From the NCBI GenBank assembly GCA_035623075.1, contig DASPUC010000015.1, positions 1 through 64,000 on the forward strand: a stretch of 64,000 nt of DNA. The letters are read 5' to 3'. Positions 37,022 to 47,713 of the stretch are shown piece after piece (the first letter of the stretch is position 1; each line of letters opens with the position of its first letter). The notes beneath the pieces are model-generated. The model was not told the DNA's origin, did not search any database, and saw nothing but the letters and a program-made list of their open reading frames with translations. Made by a program: the position numbers and the translations under genes. The stretch comes from Nitrospiraceae bacterium (GTDB taxonomy: Bacteria; Nitrospirota; Nitrospiria; Nitrospirales; Nitrospiraceae).

Positions 37022-37248
37022 GACACTTTGCACAGCCAAATCCCTCTTTGCAGCGCAGAGACGTATCAGTTTAGGTACTTGGTGTTATCAGAAGTGATTC
37101 AGGTGTATCCTCACCTCACTTTGCTCTAACCATTCGGCCTTGTTCAATGTTTCAGTTTCGCCCCGCCTGGTATAAGAAATGCCCCGTCATAGTATGTGCG
37201 CAACGGAACGGCACGCTCACCGTTGGTATATGTCTTAAGAGGTGCACC

Positions 37249-39225
37249 ATGAAATTAGAAAAGGAAGCGCTGCAGAACCAGATGATATCGCATTTGCTGT
37301 GGGGTGTTCTTTGCTTGATGACCTTCGTGGCAACAGGGCTTGCCTGCACCTTACAAGGCAGTGTCGATGGAAATCTGGAGATTCACAAAGTTCTACAAGA
37401 GGCAAGAAAAGCGGCCACCGGCACCCCAGAAGGTTGTAATCTGCTGAGGAGAATCGCAAGAACACAAGCGAAAGCAGGTGATATGGAGGGGGCAGTTCAG
37501 ACGGCCGCAGATAGCCCTGATTCGTGCAGTCGCTACGCCTTTCAGGAGGTTAATGCTGTCCTCGGAGACGTGAACAGAGCGTTGCAGATTGCCGCAGGAA
37601 TCGGAGACGATCATGCGAAGACGAACGCTCTATGGGCAATCGTAGAGTCTCAAGCAGCGGCGGGTCACGTGCATGTCGCGGAACAAGCCGCTGTAGAAAT
37701 CCCAGATGGGACAGATTGGAAAGCGACGGTCCTGGCGACTGTCGCACGAGCGCAGATAAAAGCAGGAGATCGTAGAGGCGCCCTGCAGACACTTGAACAG
37801 GCGCTCCAGGCTGCCACCCACCTTCGAAAGGATTCCAGAAGAGCCTCTGCGCTGGAGGAGATCGCAAGCGCACAAGCAGAGGCAGGAGACATCCTCGGTG
37901 CTCTAACGACCGTTCAGCAGGTTCCTGAAGCGCAAAAGTATCATTACGTACTCCATTCCGACTTGATGACCCAGCTGGCTGAGGCAGGTGATGTGAAAGG
38001 AGCGCTGCAGATTGCCGCCGAGATTGGAAATGCCACTGTCAGAGATTCCGCTTGGCAGGAAATTGCAGCCGCACAAGCGAAGGCAGGTGAGATGCGCGAG
38101 GCGATGCAGACCGCTGACCACATTCGCGGTGAAACCGAGAAGGCCAACGCGTTGAGAATGATCGGAGCGGTTCAATGGAGTGCAGGGGACCACGCAGGTG
38201 CCACCAAGACCTTTGAGCAGGTTCTTCGGACTGCCACTCACATCCAGAAGCCTGTCGACAAATGGAATACCTTGAGTGAAATCGCTGAGGCCCAAGCGGA
38301 AACGAGGGACTATCGCGGTGCAGTGCAAACCGCGGACACTATTCTGGATGAACCAGCGAAGGATAGAGCCCTGAGCGCGATCGCGATGATCCAAGTGAAG
38401 GCTGGCGACAACGAGAGGGCCCTGCGAACGGCGGCCCGTGCTCGAAGTAATTTCGTGAAACCCAACGTACTGTGGGCTATTGCACAGGCTCAGCTTAAGA
38501 CGGGCAATGTGCAGGGGGCGCTAGAGACGGTTGCCAGCTTCCCATCGAACATGCAGAAGGCCAGCTTCATTTGTTCCACCGGGGCAGCTCAGGCGAGGGC
38601 AGGCGACCACGCTGGAGTTGCCAAGATGGTCGAAATGGTTCTTCAGACCGCAGCTACTATTCAGGCCGGTTCTGAGAAGGCGAACTTTTTAATTGCAGGC
38701 GCGTCGCCAATCTGGGGAGCGCAGGCGAGGGTGGGAGACCGAACCGGGGCCACAAAGACCCTTGAGCAGACTTTCCAAGCTGTCGCCACTATCCGGCTTG
38801 ACATTCCTGAGAGGGCGTCAGCGCTGGGAGTCATTGCACGGGATCAATCGGGGCGTTCTGTAGTGGATTACGTTGGGGCCGCCAAGACCATTGAGCAGGC
38901 CCTGCGAACTGTTGATCTCATCCGGGAGTCCTTCAAAGGCAAGGAGAGGGTTTTGGCGAACATCGCGGCCGCTCAGGCCGCAGTGGGTGACATCCACGGG
39001 GCAATGCAGACGTTTTCCGGTATCAAAGGGGAGGGAGACAGGGGGCAGGCGCTCAATGCAATCGCGCGGGCTCAGGCTAAGTCAGGAGATCTACGGGGAG
39101 CATACGCGCTGGCCACCAGTCAGCGCTCCTCTTCTGGAAAAGCGAACGCTCTACTGGATGTGGCGGAGGGGATACTAGATCGAGGGAATGCGGAACAATC
39201 TCGGATTGTCTCGGTCAAGCGGTGA
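37249..39225 (+). CDS. Exported alpha-solenoid repeat protein
   Basis: About 658 residues from the ATG at 37249, preceded by AGAGG. An N-terminal hydrophobic segment (HLLWGVLCLMTFVATGLAC) is a signal peptide or lipoprotein signal. The rest is built of tandem ~33-37-residue helical repeats of the type 'A..IA.AQA.AGD..GA..TA..I', recurring more than a dozen times (for example AQAKAGEMREAMQTADHI and AQAEAGDILGALTTVQQV). This resembles TPR/Sel1-like solenoids. Likely a periplasmic or outer-membrane scaffold; no enzyme motif. No operon partner is visible. Confidence 0.75.
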   Translation: MKLEKEALQNQMISHLLWGVLCLMTFVATGLACTLQGSVDGNLEIHKVLQEARKAATGTPEGCNLLRRIARTQAKAGDMEGAVQTAADSPDSCSRYAFQEVNAVLGDVNRALQIAAGIGDDHAKTNALWAIVESQAAAGHVHVAEQAAVEIPDGTDWKATVLATVARAQIKAGDRRGALQTLEQALQAATHLRKDSRRASALEEIASAQAEAGDILGALTTVQQVPEAQKYHYVLHSDLMTQLAEAGDVKGALQIAAEIGNATVRDSAWQEIAAAQAKAGEMREAMQTADHIRGETEKANALRMIGAVQWSAGDHAGATKTFEQVLRTATHIQKPVDKWNTLSEIAEAQAETRDYRGAVQTADTILDEPAKDRALSAIAMIQVKAGDNERALRTAARARSNFVKPNVLWAIAQAQLKTGNVQGALETVASFPSNMQKASFICSTGAAQARAGDHAGVAKMVEMVLQTAATIQAGSEKANFLIAGASPIWGAQARVGDRTGATKTLEQTFQAVATIRLDIPERASALGVIARDQSGRSVVDYVGAAKTIEQALRTVDLIRESFKGKERVLANIAAAQAAVGDIHGAMQTFSGIKGEGDRGQALNAIARAQAKSGDLRGAYALATSQRSSSGKANALLDVAEGILDRGNAEQSRIVSVKR

Positions 39226-39445
39226 CAAGTTCCGCGACCACGCATTTGCGAGACTTACGGAGGGAGAACGCTTCTAGAGAAAAGTCATTGCTTGATTTAA
39301 TGTGCTGATCGAGAGCTGTTGGTAGTCAAATGTGAGGTACATCTTGGTAGATAGATCGGTTCGCGCAAGACGGTTTCACTCGTGACGCCGAAGGCAGGAC
39401 GGCGGAAGAGTGTCGGAGAACAAGCCTTGCCGATCCGAGAGCTGG
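39226..39445. other. Convergent intergenic region
   Basis: About 220 bases between the converging solenoid and MlaC-like genes. No strong terminator hairpin or other feature recognised. Confidence 0.35.
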
Positions 39446-40174
39446 CTAGTGGGATGACGTGCTCGCTTCTGAAATGCTGGTCTTCACGTTATGTTGCGCA
39501 ATCTTATTGCGCAGAGTCACGACTAACTGGTCGTATGATGATGAACGAAGAATCGCTGTGAACTGCGTTCGATAATTCTGGACGAGGCTGATTCCGTCCA
39601 CCACCACATCGTACGCTTTCCAGTCGCCGCCTTTCATCATGAGCCTGTAGTCCATGGGAGTGTCCGTTTTCTTCCCAATCATCACGGTCTTCACCTCCGC
39701 ATAGTTTCCTTCGAGCCGTTCGTTGAGAAACGTCACCTCTTCTCCAGAGTAGGTGTGTATCTTCTCTACATAGGTTGCTGTCAAAAACTCCGTGAACAGG
39801 TCGACAAACTCTTGCTGTTCCTTCTCTCCTAATCTGTTCAACTGGATCCCCAGTGACCGTTTGGCCATTTCCCCGTAGTCGAAGCGGGCATCAGCGATCT
39901 TCTTGAGCCGCGTGACAAGCTCATCCATGCGCTCTGGTTTCTTCAGCTCTCGATCCCGCAATAGTTTGAGCGCTTGACCGGTGGTAGTCCTCATCGCCTC
40001 GGTGGGGGTCTGCACAGCCGACGATGGTTCTGGTTCAGCTATAGCCCTGCTTGCCCAGAGGATCGGTGTTGCGCATATGAGTGAAAGGAAGAGGCGGCCG
40101 AGGATCGTGAGTCCTGTCCTCTCGCGCGACGGAAGCCCAATGCCCTCCGAGTCGATCTGAGGTGCACAGGTCAT
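39446..40174 (-). CDS. MlaC/Ttg2D-family phospholipid- or hopanoid-transport protein
   Basis: A 242-residue exported protein of the MlaC/Ttg2D family. The signal region is around residues 22-46 (LTILGRLFLSLICATPILWASRAIAE). Family features are RFDYGEMAKRSLG, FVDLFTEFLTATYVEKI, VKTVMIGKKTDTPMDYRL and WKAYDVVVDGISLVQNYRTQF. MlaC shuttles phospholipids across the periplasm. A subfamily, HpnM, occurs with hopanoid genes, and a HpnP-like enzyme is encoded just upstream on the same strand, so this could be HpnM; the 315-bp gap between them argues against a tight operon. No MlaEFD ABC genes are nearby. Confidence 0.88.
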   Translation of the reverse strand: MTCAPQIDSEGIGLPSRERTGLTILGRLFLSLICATPILWASRAIAEPEPSSAVQTPTEAMRTTTGQALKLLRDRELKKPERMDELVTRLKKIADARFDYGEMAKRSLGIQLNRLGEKEQQEFVDLFTEFLTATYVEKIHTYSGEEVTFLNERLEGNYAEVKTVMIGKKTDTPMDYRLMMKGGDWKAYDVVVDGISLVQNYRTQFTAILRSSSYDQLVVTLRNKIAQHNVKTSISEASTSSH

Positions 40175-40489
40175 AGGTGGTCCAACCTGCTTAATTATTG
40201 GTCAGCGTCTTACTCGTGCTTGGCCATCCGTTTCGCAGGGAACTGGTCGCGTTTGTGACTCCGCTTCCAAGGGGCATTCAATCTGCGCCAGCCAGGCTTT
40301 TGCACAGATTGCGACCGACGCTTCTTCTGATTATTCTACCAAATGATATGTCGCAGCGGCGTCAATCAGCCCGCCTGAGGAATGCTCCCTGTCCAATCAT
40401 TAGGTGGATCTCAACACTGTTCCTGTCGAACCGCTCAAAATAGGTAGAGATTGCCCTGAGATGGTGAACAATTCTGTGGGTAACTCGAC
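40175..40489. other. Intergenic region, no recognised feature
   Basis: About 315 bases between the MlaC-like and radical SAM genes. No ORF, hairpin with T-run or repeat that I can support. It presumably contains the promoter of the MlaC-like gene. Confidence 0.35.
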
Positions 40490-42166
40490 TTACGTGGCCG
40501 CTTGACGACTGCCGGTTGGAGACAGGGAAAGGAGATCACGTGAAAGCAGTACCGGATCCTGTTCCTCGCGCCGACGGGCGGAATACGCAGAGACCTGCAC
40601 GTCGCGGGTGAGGCACTCGCGACCGAAGGTGATCAGGTGATGTGCGACCATCGCGATCTGGAACACCGACTCGATGTTCCCTCGGCACAGCTCCCTCCAG
40701 GCCATCTTCCAGAACTCAGCCCGGTAATCGCTAGAGATGCCGACCTGCCGGGCGATGCGCGAGAAGATATCGAGCGCGCGCCGGACATTGACCCAGGTAA
40801 GCTGCTCTAGTGGACGGGTCGGCCGCTTACGGTACGGATACGTCTTCCTCGCCTGGGTCGCGTATCGCTCATAGATCTTTCGCGGCTCGTACACCTCGCG
40901 GATCACCCGCTTCCAGCTCGCTGCCACGTCCTCGTAAGGCTGCAGGTATTCGATGTTCGAGTCACGCCCTTCACCCGAGTTCAGGCGGCCCACCTTGCGG
41001 AGCCGCTCGTAGAGCGGCGTATGTGGGAGGGCGACGAGCAGATTCGGCGTCACGATCGGGATTTGGGAGGCCTCGATAAACTCCAGGATCGCATCCGGTG
41101 TCTCAGGGGTGTCGGTGTCCAGACCAAGGATGATCCCGGCGGCGACTTCGATTCCGTAACTATTGATCGTGTCCACGGCCTGGAGCATCGGCGTGCGGAG
41201 GTTCTGGGTCTTTTTCATGGCACGCAAAGCGGCTGGCTCCACCGTTTCGATGCCGCAGAAGACGTTCGTCATAAAGGCGTCGCGCATGAGCTTCAGGATC
41301 TCGGGGTACTCGGCGACGTTCAGCGTGAGCTCGCAGGAGAGCCGAACGGAACAATCGCGGCGCCGCTGCCACTCGACGAGGTGCGGTAGAAGGTCCAGTG
41401 CGGCTCGGGGATTCGCGATGAAGTTATCGTCTACAAAGTAGATCGACGGCGTCCCGCCATCGGCGAGCTGATCGAGCTCTGCCAAGATCTGGTGCGGGCT
41501 CTTGAGCCTGGGGTTTCTCCCGTAGAGCGCGGGAATGTCGCAGAACTCGCAGGTGAAGGGGCAGCCGCTGGAATATTGGACGCACCCGAGGAGATACTGG
41601 CGGATGTCGATCAGGTGATAGGCAGGTGTCGGGAAGTCGGTCATCGGAAGACGGTCGACCGTACGGTACACGATCTGCCGCTCGGGGCGCGCCACGGTCT
41701 CGTCGAGCCGGCAGAACAACTCGAGTGTCCCGTCGCCCACCTCGCCGCAATGGAGGAGATCGATCTCCGCGTAGTGCTCGGGCGCCGCGGAGACTGATGG
41801 CCCGCCGAGGGCGACCACCTTCCCTTCGCGATGGGCGCGGCGCACGAGATCAAGAATCTGCCTGCGTTGGATGTGCATGCCCGACACAAGGACGGCGTCG
41901 GCCCAGTCTAGCTCGCTCTCCATCACTGGGCGGATGTTCTCATCAACGAATCGGACTTGCCATTCCCGGGGCATGAGCGCTGCGATAAGGAGGATCCCCT
42001 GTGGCGGCATGAAGGCCTTGACGGGACCCATCAGAGGAAAGGCGTGATCGAAGGTGCCGAACGCCTTCGTGTAGGCAGGAAACACACAAAGAATGCGCCG
42101 GACGCTGGCTGGACGAAATGTCCGTACATTGACTGTCGGGGCAAAGGGTATCGAGGGTGCCGACAT
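40490..42166 (-). CDS. hpnP: B12-binding radical SAM protein, HpnP-like
   Basis: A 558-residue protein with an N-terminal cobalamin-binding domain, a radical SAM core with CPFTCEFC (CX3CX2C, 4Fe-4S) and a C-terminal DUF4070-type domain. The segments ILCVFPAYTKAFGTFDHAFPLMG, FMPPQGILLIAA, CDIPALYGRNPRLKSPHQI and SQIPIVTPNLLVALPHTPLYERL are those I associate with HpnP, the enzyme that methylates hopanoids at C-2. This is recollection of the family, not an alignment; paralogues with other substrates share these features. AGAGAGG precedes the start. No squalene-hopene cyclase is in the window, so the hopanoid role is unproven. Confidence 0.7.
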   Translation of the reverse strand: MSAPSIPFAPTVNVRTFRPASVRRILCVFPAYTKAFGTFDHAFPLMGPVKAFMPPQGILLIAALMPREWQVRFVDENIRPVMESELDWADAVLVSGMHIQRRQILDLVRRAHREGKVVALGGPSVSAAPEHYAEIDLLHCGEVGDGTLELFCRLDETVARPERQIVYRTVDRLPMTDFPTPAYHLIDIRQYLLGCVQYSSGCPFTCEFCDIPALYGRNPRLKSPHQILAELDQLADGGTPSIYFVDDNFIANPRAALDLLPHLVEWQRRRDCSVRLSCELTLNVAEYPEILKLMRDAFMTNVFCGIETVEPAALRAMKKTQNLRTPMLQAVDTINSYGIEVAAGIILGLDTDTPETPDAILEFIEASQIPIVTPNLLVALPHTPLYERLRKVGRLNSGEGRDSNIEYLQPYEDVAASWKRVIREVYEPRKIYERYATQARKTYPYRKRPTRPLEQLTWVNVRRALDIFSRIARQVGISSDYRAEFWKMAWRELCRGNIESVFQIAMVAHHLITFGRECLTRDVQVSAYSARRREEQDPVLLSRDLLSLSPTGSRQAAT

Positions 42167-42479
42167 GGGTGCCTCTCTCTAGCAGATACCCAACCAAGGC
42201 GAGTGTACTGCCCTAATGAAATTTGTCCTAGTTAATTCTAAGTTAAACTGTGCAGTCCACAATTTGCTTATACACAGTTCTCGAATTTTTAGATAGGAAT
42301 CTGGGGCATGCTCGTCAGCTCCTGAGCAGAGCACTCCAAATGGGAGCCATGCGAGCATTGCATAGCTAGGTCTGTGACCGTTCGAGGATGGCCGTGGTCG
42401 TAATGGGATACGGAAGAGAATGAGATATCGCTTAACCCCTCTCGCGACAACTCAATGTCATTCGATTCGAGGCAGAGAG
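42167..42479. other. Intergenic region, no recognised feature
   Basis: About 310 bases, AT-rich near 42220-42290. It probably holds the radical SAM gene promoter. No ORF with a convincing start, no strong hairpin. Confidence 0.35.
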
Positions 42480-42836
42480 CTAGTCGGCGTAGCGTAGATC
42501 GCGATTGTCGGCTAGCGAGAGGTAGGCTTCTCCCCATTGTCGAGGACTTTCGAGACTCCAGGGTTCGTCCATGTCGAGGGGCTTGAAGCGGAGGCCGAAG
42601 ATTCCTCCATAGACCAAGTGAGTCAGTCCTGCTCCAGAATCTTCAACCAGCTGGGCGTACGCCGGACAGACAGGTGCCTGAGGATTATCGTTCCAGCCCG
42701 TGACCCAATACCACTCGCCGGTCGGATTACGATCATAGAGTCGAACTTGCAGGACCGGTCTGACGGGGCCGGCTTCTTTGAATCGCGCGAAGAAGCTGAT
42801 TTCGCAATTCTCGTTCGATTCAACCTCAACGATCAC
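42480..42836 (-). CDS. Hypothetical protein
   Basis: A 118-residue soluble protein starting at a GTG preceded by GAGGAAGG. It has no signal peptide or transmembrane helix. It is acidic and aromatic-rich (GEWYWVTGWNDNPQAPVCPAYAQLVEDSG, RQWGEAYLSLADNRDLRYAD). I do not recognise a family. It lies downstream of groEL on the same strand but after the groEL terminator hairpin, so it is probably transcribed separately. Confidence 0.6.
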   Translation of the reverse strand: MIVEVESNENCEISFFARFKEAGPVRPVLQVRLYDRNPTGEWYWVTGWNDNPQAPVCPAYAQLVEDSGAGLTHLVYGGIFGLRFKPLDMDEPWSLESPRQWGEAYLSLADNRDLRYAD

Positions 42837-42898
42837 GGAAACCTTCCTCAGGCGTTCCAGCTAGATGTATTCTAGCGCACGAATCACTCCAGAAACAC

Positions 42899-42932
42899 GA
42901 AGGGCTCGGTGGTTTGCCACCGAGCCCTTCGC
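42899..42932 (-). terminator. Terminator downstream of groEL
   Basis: Perfect 15-bp stem: 42899-42913 (CGAAGGGCTCGGTGG) with 42918-42932, 4-base loop. On the minus strand it is followed by TGTTTCTGG, a poor T-run, so termination may be partial. A family B-like sequence CATAAGCTATACGCTATTAGC (42941-42961) lies between it and groEL. Confidence 0.75.
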
Positions 42933-42970
42933 TCCGAGCCATAAGCTATACGCTATTAGCTCTTCTCTTC

Positions 42971-44617
<1,647 letters not shown>

Positions 44618-44647
44618 TTATAAGTCAGTAGTCGTGTTGGTGATCAA

Positions 44648-44947
44648 TTAGCTGGTGAAGACACCGAGGATATCTTCTTCCTTGAGGATCAAGCATTCCT
44701 CATCCTCGATCCGGAGCTTGCTGCCTGAGTACTTGTCGAAGAGAACTTGGTCGCCGACCTTCACGTTCTCGACCTTTTTGCCGATTGCCTGGACAATGCC
44801 TCGTTGCGGCTTCTCTTTCGCAGAATCCGGCACGTAGATGCCGCCCGCGGTCCGCTCCAATTCCTCGGTGTAGGTGACGAACACCCGGTCCCCCAGGGGC
44901 TGAAATCCCTTGGCGACGTTCTTCTTTTCCTTCGCTGCTGTAGTCAT
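44648..44947 (-). CDS. groES: Co-chaperonin GroES
   Basis: Hsp10 lid of the GroEL chamber, 99 residues from the ATG at 44947 (MTTAAKEKKN), which has GGAGGG eight bases upstream; an in-frame TTG nine bases earlier is less likely. The mobile loop EELERTAGGIYVPDSAKEKPQ and the C-terminal ILKEEDILGVF are conserved. First gene of the groESL operon. Confidence 0.98.
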   Translation of the reverse strand: MTTAAKEKKNVAKGFQPLGDRVFVTYTEELERTAGGIYVPDSAKEKPQRGIVQAIGKKVENVKVGDQVLFDKYSGSKLRIEDEECLILKEEDILGVFTS

Positions 44948-44949
44948 AT

Positions 44950-45239
44950 GCAACACCCTCCTCGTGCTGATTAATAAACGGGGTTAGAGATATATGATAT
45001 ATATCGTGACGATTTGGTACCGGTTCAAACTCGATGGCGTGTACATGTATAACCCACGCCCGAACGAGCAGAAGCCCTTGTCCGCAAACTTGGGGATAGA
45101 GATAGCCTCAGGTCAGTCCAAGTCAAGGGGGGAACTCAGGAATTTCTTTCCAGCTCCATATCGTCTTAACAGTTGGTATCATAACCCATTGAGATTTCAT
45201 TATTCTAGTCCTATTTCTGGCTGGCGGAATATCCAGGAA
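44950..45239. other. groES upstream region
   Basis: About 290 bases between groES and the end of rpoH. No CIRCE element (the 9-bp inverted repeat bound by HrcA) is visible. A small AT palindrome GATATATGATATATATC lies near 44989-45005. Heat-shock control is therefore more likely through RpoH than HrcA (inference). Confidence 0.5.
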
Positions 45240-46238
45240 TTAGATCCGTAAGCGGTCGAAATCCTTGACGTCCTTTTTGATATAGTCACGAAGCCGCTTG
45301 ATGATCCTGGCTTCCAACTGACGGGTGCGTTCCTTCGTAATGCCGTACTTGGCCCCCAGATCATCGAGGGTTAAGGGGGTGTCCGAGAGGATTCGATTGC
45401 GGAGGATGTCCTCATCCCGTTCCTCGAGCGTTTTGATAAATTCCGCCAACTTGGCTCGAAAGAGCGATTTGAGCTGATGGTCGGCGATCTGCTCGTCTGC
45501 TCCGATTTGCTGAGCCGGGAGCACGTCGAGCAGAGTGCCTTCCTGATCTTCGCCGATCGGTTGGTCCAGGGACAGTTCCCAATTGCCGAGTCGCTGATCC
45601 ATCTCGATGACGTCGCGTTCGCGTACGTTCAAACGGTCCGCGAGCAGTTTCGTATCGGGAGCGAATCCTTCCCGTTCGAGTTTCGCCTTCTCTTTTTTCA
45701 GGTTGTAGAACAGCTTTCGCTGATCCTGGGTCGTTCCGATCTTGACCAGACGGTAGTTATTCAGCAGGTAGCGCAGGATATAGGCCCGCGACCACCAGGC
45801 GGCATAGGCATAGAAGCGCACGTTTTTCGACGAGTCGAACTTCTTGATCGCCTGCATCAGCCCGATGTTGCCTTCTTGGATCAAGTCCATGTGATCGGCG
45901 CCGGTGTGAAGATATTCGGCGGCGATCGCGACCGAGACGCGCAAGTTGGCCATAATCAATTTCACGGCTGCTTCCCTGCTGCCGTGGGTACGGTATTCAT
46001 GGAAGAGCTGTAGTTCTTCTTCTTTGGAGAGGTAAGGATACCGGCGGACTTCGGCGAGGTACTGTTGAAGCGCGGTAACCGGCACCACGGCGGTCGAATC
46101 TGACTTCTCACGGCCGTCGGACCTGGCTGGTTCAGCTCCTGCGGGCAGCGGAGCCAGTTCCACGACCTCGTCGTCCGACGGGTCCAGGATCTCCGGCTCG
46201 AGCGCTTCTTCGTCGAGTTCGTCGTCAGATTTGGCCAT
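45240..46238 (-). CDS. rpoH: RpoH-type heat-shock sigma factor
   Basis: Sigma-70 family group 3 factor, 332 residues. Region 2 shows LRVSVAIAAEYLHTGADHMDLIQEGNIGLMQAIKKFD and YAYAAWWSRAYILRYLL. The segment QRKLFYNLKKEK matches the 'RpoH box' specific for sigma-32. Region 4 shows LTLDDLGAKYGITKERTRQLEARI. The first ~55 residues are a strongly acidic extension (DDELDEEALEPEILDPSDDEVVE) absent from E. coli RpoH. The gene is next to groES-groEL on the same strand. The assignment rests on the RpoH box and context; a related alternative sigma factor cannot be excluded. Confidence 0.85.
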   Translation of the reverse strand: MAKSDDELDEEALEPEILDPSDDEVVELAPLPAGAEPARSDGREKSDSTAVVPVTALQQYLAEVRRYPYLSKEEELQLFHEYRTHGSREAAVKLIMANLRVSVAIAAEYLHTGADHMDLIQEGNIGLMQAIKKFDSSKNVRFYAYAAWWSRAYILRYLLNNYRLVKIGTTQDQRKLFYNLKKEKAKLEREGFAPDTKLLADRLNVRERDVIEMDQRLGNWELSLDQPIGEDQEGTLLDVLPAQQIGADEQIADHQLKSLFRAKLAEFIKTLEERDEDILRNRILSDTPLTLDDLGAKYGITKERTRQLEARIIKRLRDYIKKDVKDFDRLRI

Positions 46239-46404
46239 ATGACGCGATGACTATAACAGAACCTTGTTCGAGGACAAACCATCCCTGAAAGGGAGAGCGG
46301 GACAGGCAATCTTGCAGGAGCGAAAGCCTGTCTCCTATAGTGGAGTTTCCGCCGGCTCGCACGAAGGACGTGAACGGTCGCGATCAAGGATCCCGGATGA
46401 TTTC

Positions 46405-47610
46405 ATGAAGACGATTCTCTCGGCGTTACGCAGCGGCCACTGGCCGTCATTGGTCGGAGCCTGGTTACATTTCGAGGTCAGCTTCATGGCCTGGCTCCTG
46501 ATCGGAGCCCTGGGAATTTCGATCGCCGAGGAACTGGGCTTGAACTCCACAGAAAAGGGTTTGCTCGTGGCCTGCCCGCTCCTCGGGGGCGCCTTTTTGA
46601 GAGTGGGTGTCGGTCTCGCGAGCGACCGGTTCGGGGCCAAGCGAACGGGATTGTGCCTGCTCGGTGGTGTGATCATCGCGGTGATGTGGGGATGGTTGGG
46701 CGTGACGAGTTTCGTGCAGGCCCTCGGGATGGGGTTGCTGCTGGGCGTGGCCGGAGCCAGTTTTGCGGTGGCCCTTCCCATCGCGAGCCGGGCTTATCCG
46801 CCGGCGCACCAGGGATTTGCGTTGGGAGTCGCGGCATCGGCGAACAGTGGCACCGTCCTGGCCATGTTCTTCGCGCCGCGCGTGTCCGAACTGGTCGGTT
46901 GGCACGGCGTGTTCGGCTTGATGATCGTTCCGCTCGTCGGGACATTTCTGCTCTTCTGGTTTCTTGTCCGATCTGATGCGCGGTTCGCTCGGACAGAACG
47001 CCAGCCGCAATGGTGGTACGAGGTCACCGCCATGCTGCGGCAGCCTTCCGTGTATTGGCTCTGTCTGCTCTATGCAGTCACGTTTGGGGGGTTTGTCGGG
47101 TTATGCAGTACGCTCCCCATTTTCCTTCACGATCAGTATGGATTGACTCTCGTGGAGGCCGGTTCTGTGACGGCCCTGTGCGGATTGCTCGGAAGCCTGA
47201 TCCGTCCGTTCGGCGGGTTTGTTGCAGACCGGTTTGGGGGAATCGTCGTGCTGGGGCCGGTCTTTGCAGCAATCGCCGGGCTCATCGCTAGCTTGGGAGA
47301 ACTGCCTTCCGTCGGATGGGCAGTGTCACTGTTGATCGGTGCCATTGCCACGATGGGGTTCGGCAACGGTGTGGTCTTTCAAGTGGTGTCGGAGCGGTTT
47401 CCGAAACAAATCGGCCTGGCTTCCGGCGTGATCGGCGCAGCCGGTGGTTTCGGCGGGTTTCTCCTCCCTGTCTGGCTGGGGGTGCTGAAAGATCTGTCCG
47501 GCAGCTACCGCACGGGGCTGTGGCTATTTGCGGCTGTATCGGTGGCTGCCGCTGTCAGCGTGGCCTTGATCATTCGACGAACGGAGGACAGAAACGACGA
47601 GGGCTCGTGA
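46405..47610 (+). CDS. Nitrate/nitrite MFS transporter (NarK/NasA type)
   Basis: A 401-residue major-facilitator protein with 12 transmembrane helices, from the ATG at 46405; the frame is open further upstream but lacks membrane character. The nitrate signature GAAGGFGGFLLP in helix 11 and GFGNGVVFQVVSERFP mark it as NarK/NasA/Nrt family. It moves nitrate or nitrite across the inner membrane. In a nitrite oxidiser it could import nitrite, export nitrate, or feed assimilation. No ANTAR-type leader is upstream; a GACAGGC/GCCTGTC hairpin lies near 46305-46340. It stands alone between rpoH and ribBA. Confidence 0.92.
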   Translation: MKTILSALRSGHWPSLVGAWLHFEVSFMAWLLIGALGISIAEELGLNSTEKGLLVACPLLGGAFLRVGVGLASDRFGAKRTGLCLLGGVIIAVMWGWLGVTSFVQALGMGLLLGVAGASFAVALPIASRAYPPAHQGFALGVAASANSGTVLAMFFAPRVSELVGWHGVFGLMIVPLVGTFLLFWFLVRSDARFARTERQPQWWYEVTAMLRQPSVYWLCLLYAVTFGGFVGLCSTLPIFLHDQYGLTLVEAGSVTALCGLLGSLIRPFGGFVADRFGGIVVLGPVFAAIAGLIASLGELPSVGWAVSLLIGAIATMGFGNGVVFQVVSERFPKQIGLASGVIGAAGGFGGFLLPVWLGVLKDLSGSYRTGLWLFAAVSVAAAVSVALIIRRTEDRNDEGS

Positions 47611-47713
47611 CCGTTCTGTTCCCTGTTGTCAGTCTAGGGCCAAAAAAAGAATGTTACATGGTCGATATTAAATGATAAATTGATTGTCTGTTTGAACAGT
47701 CGCCATTGAAATT

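Noticed and set aside
44950-45239. CIRCE (HrcA operator) upstream of groES
   Set aside because: No TTAGCACTC-N9-GAGTGCTAA-like sequence found.
47611-47713. FMN riboswitch upstream of ribBA
   Set aside because: None of the conserved RFN element blocks is visible and the gap is only ~100 bases.
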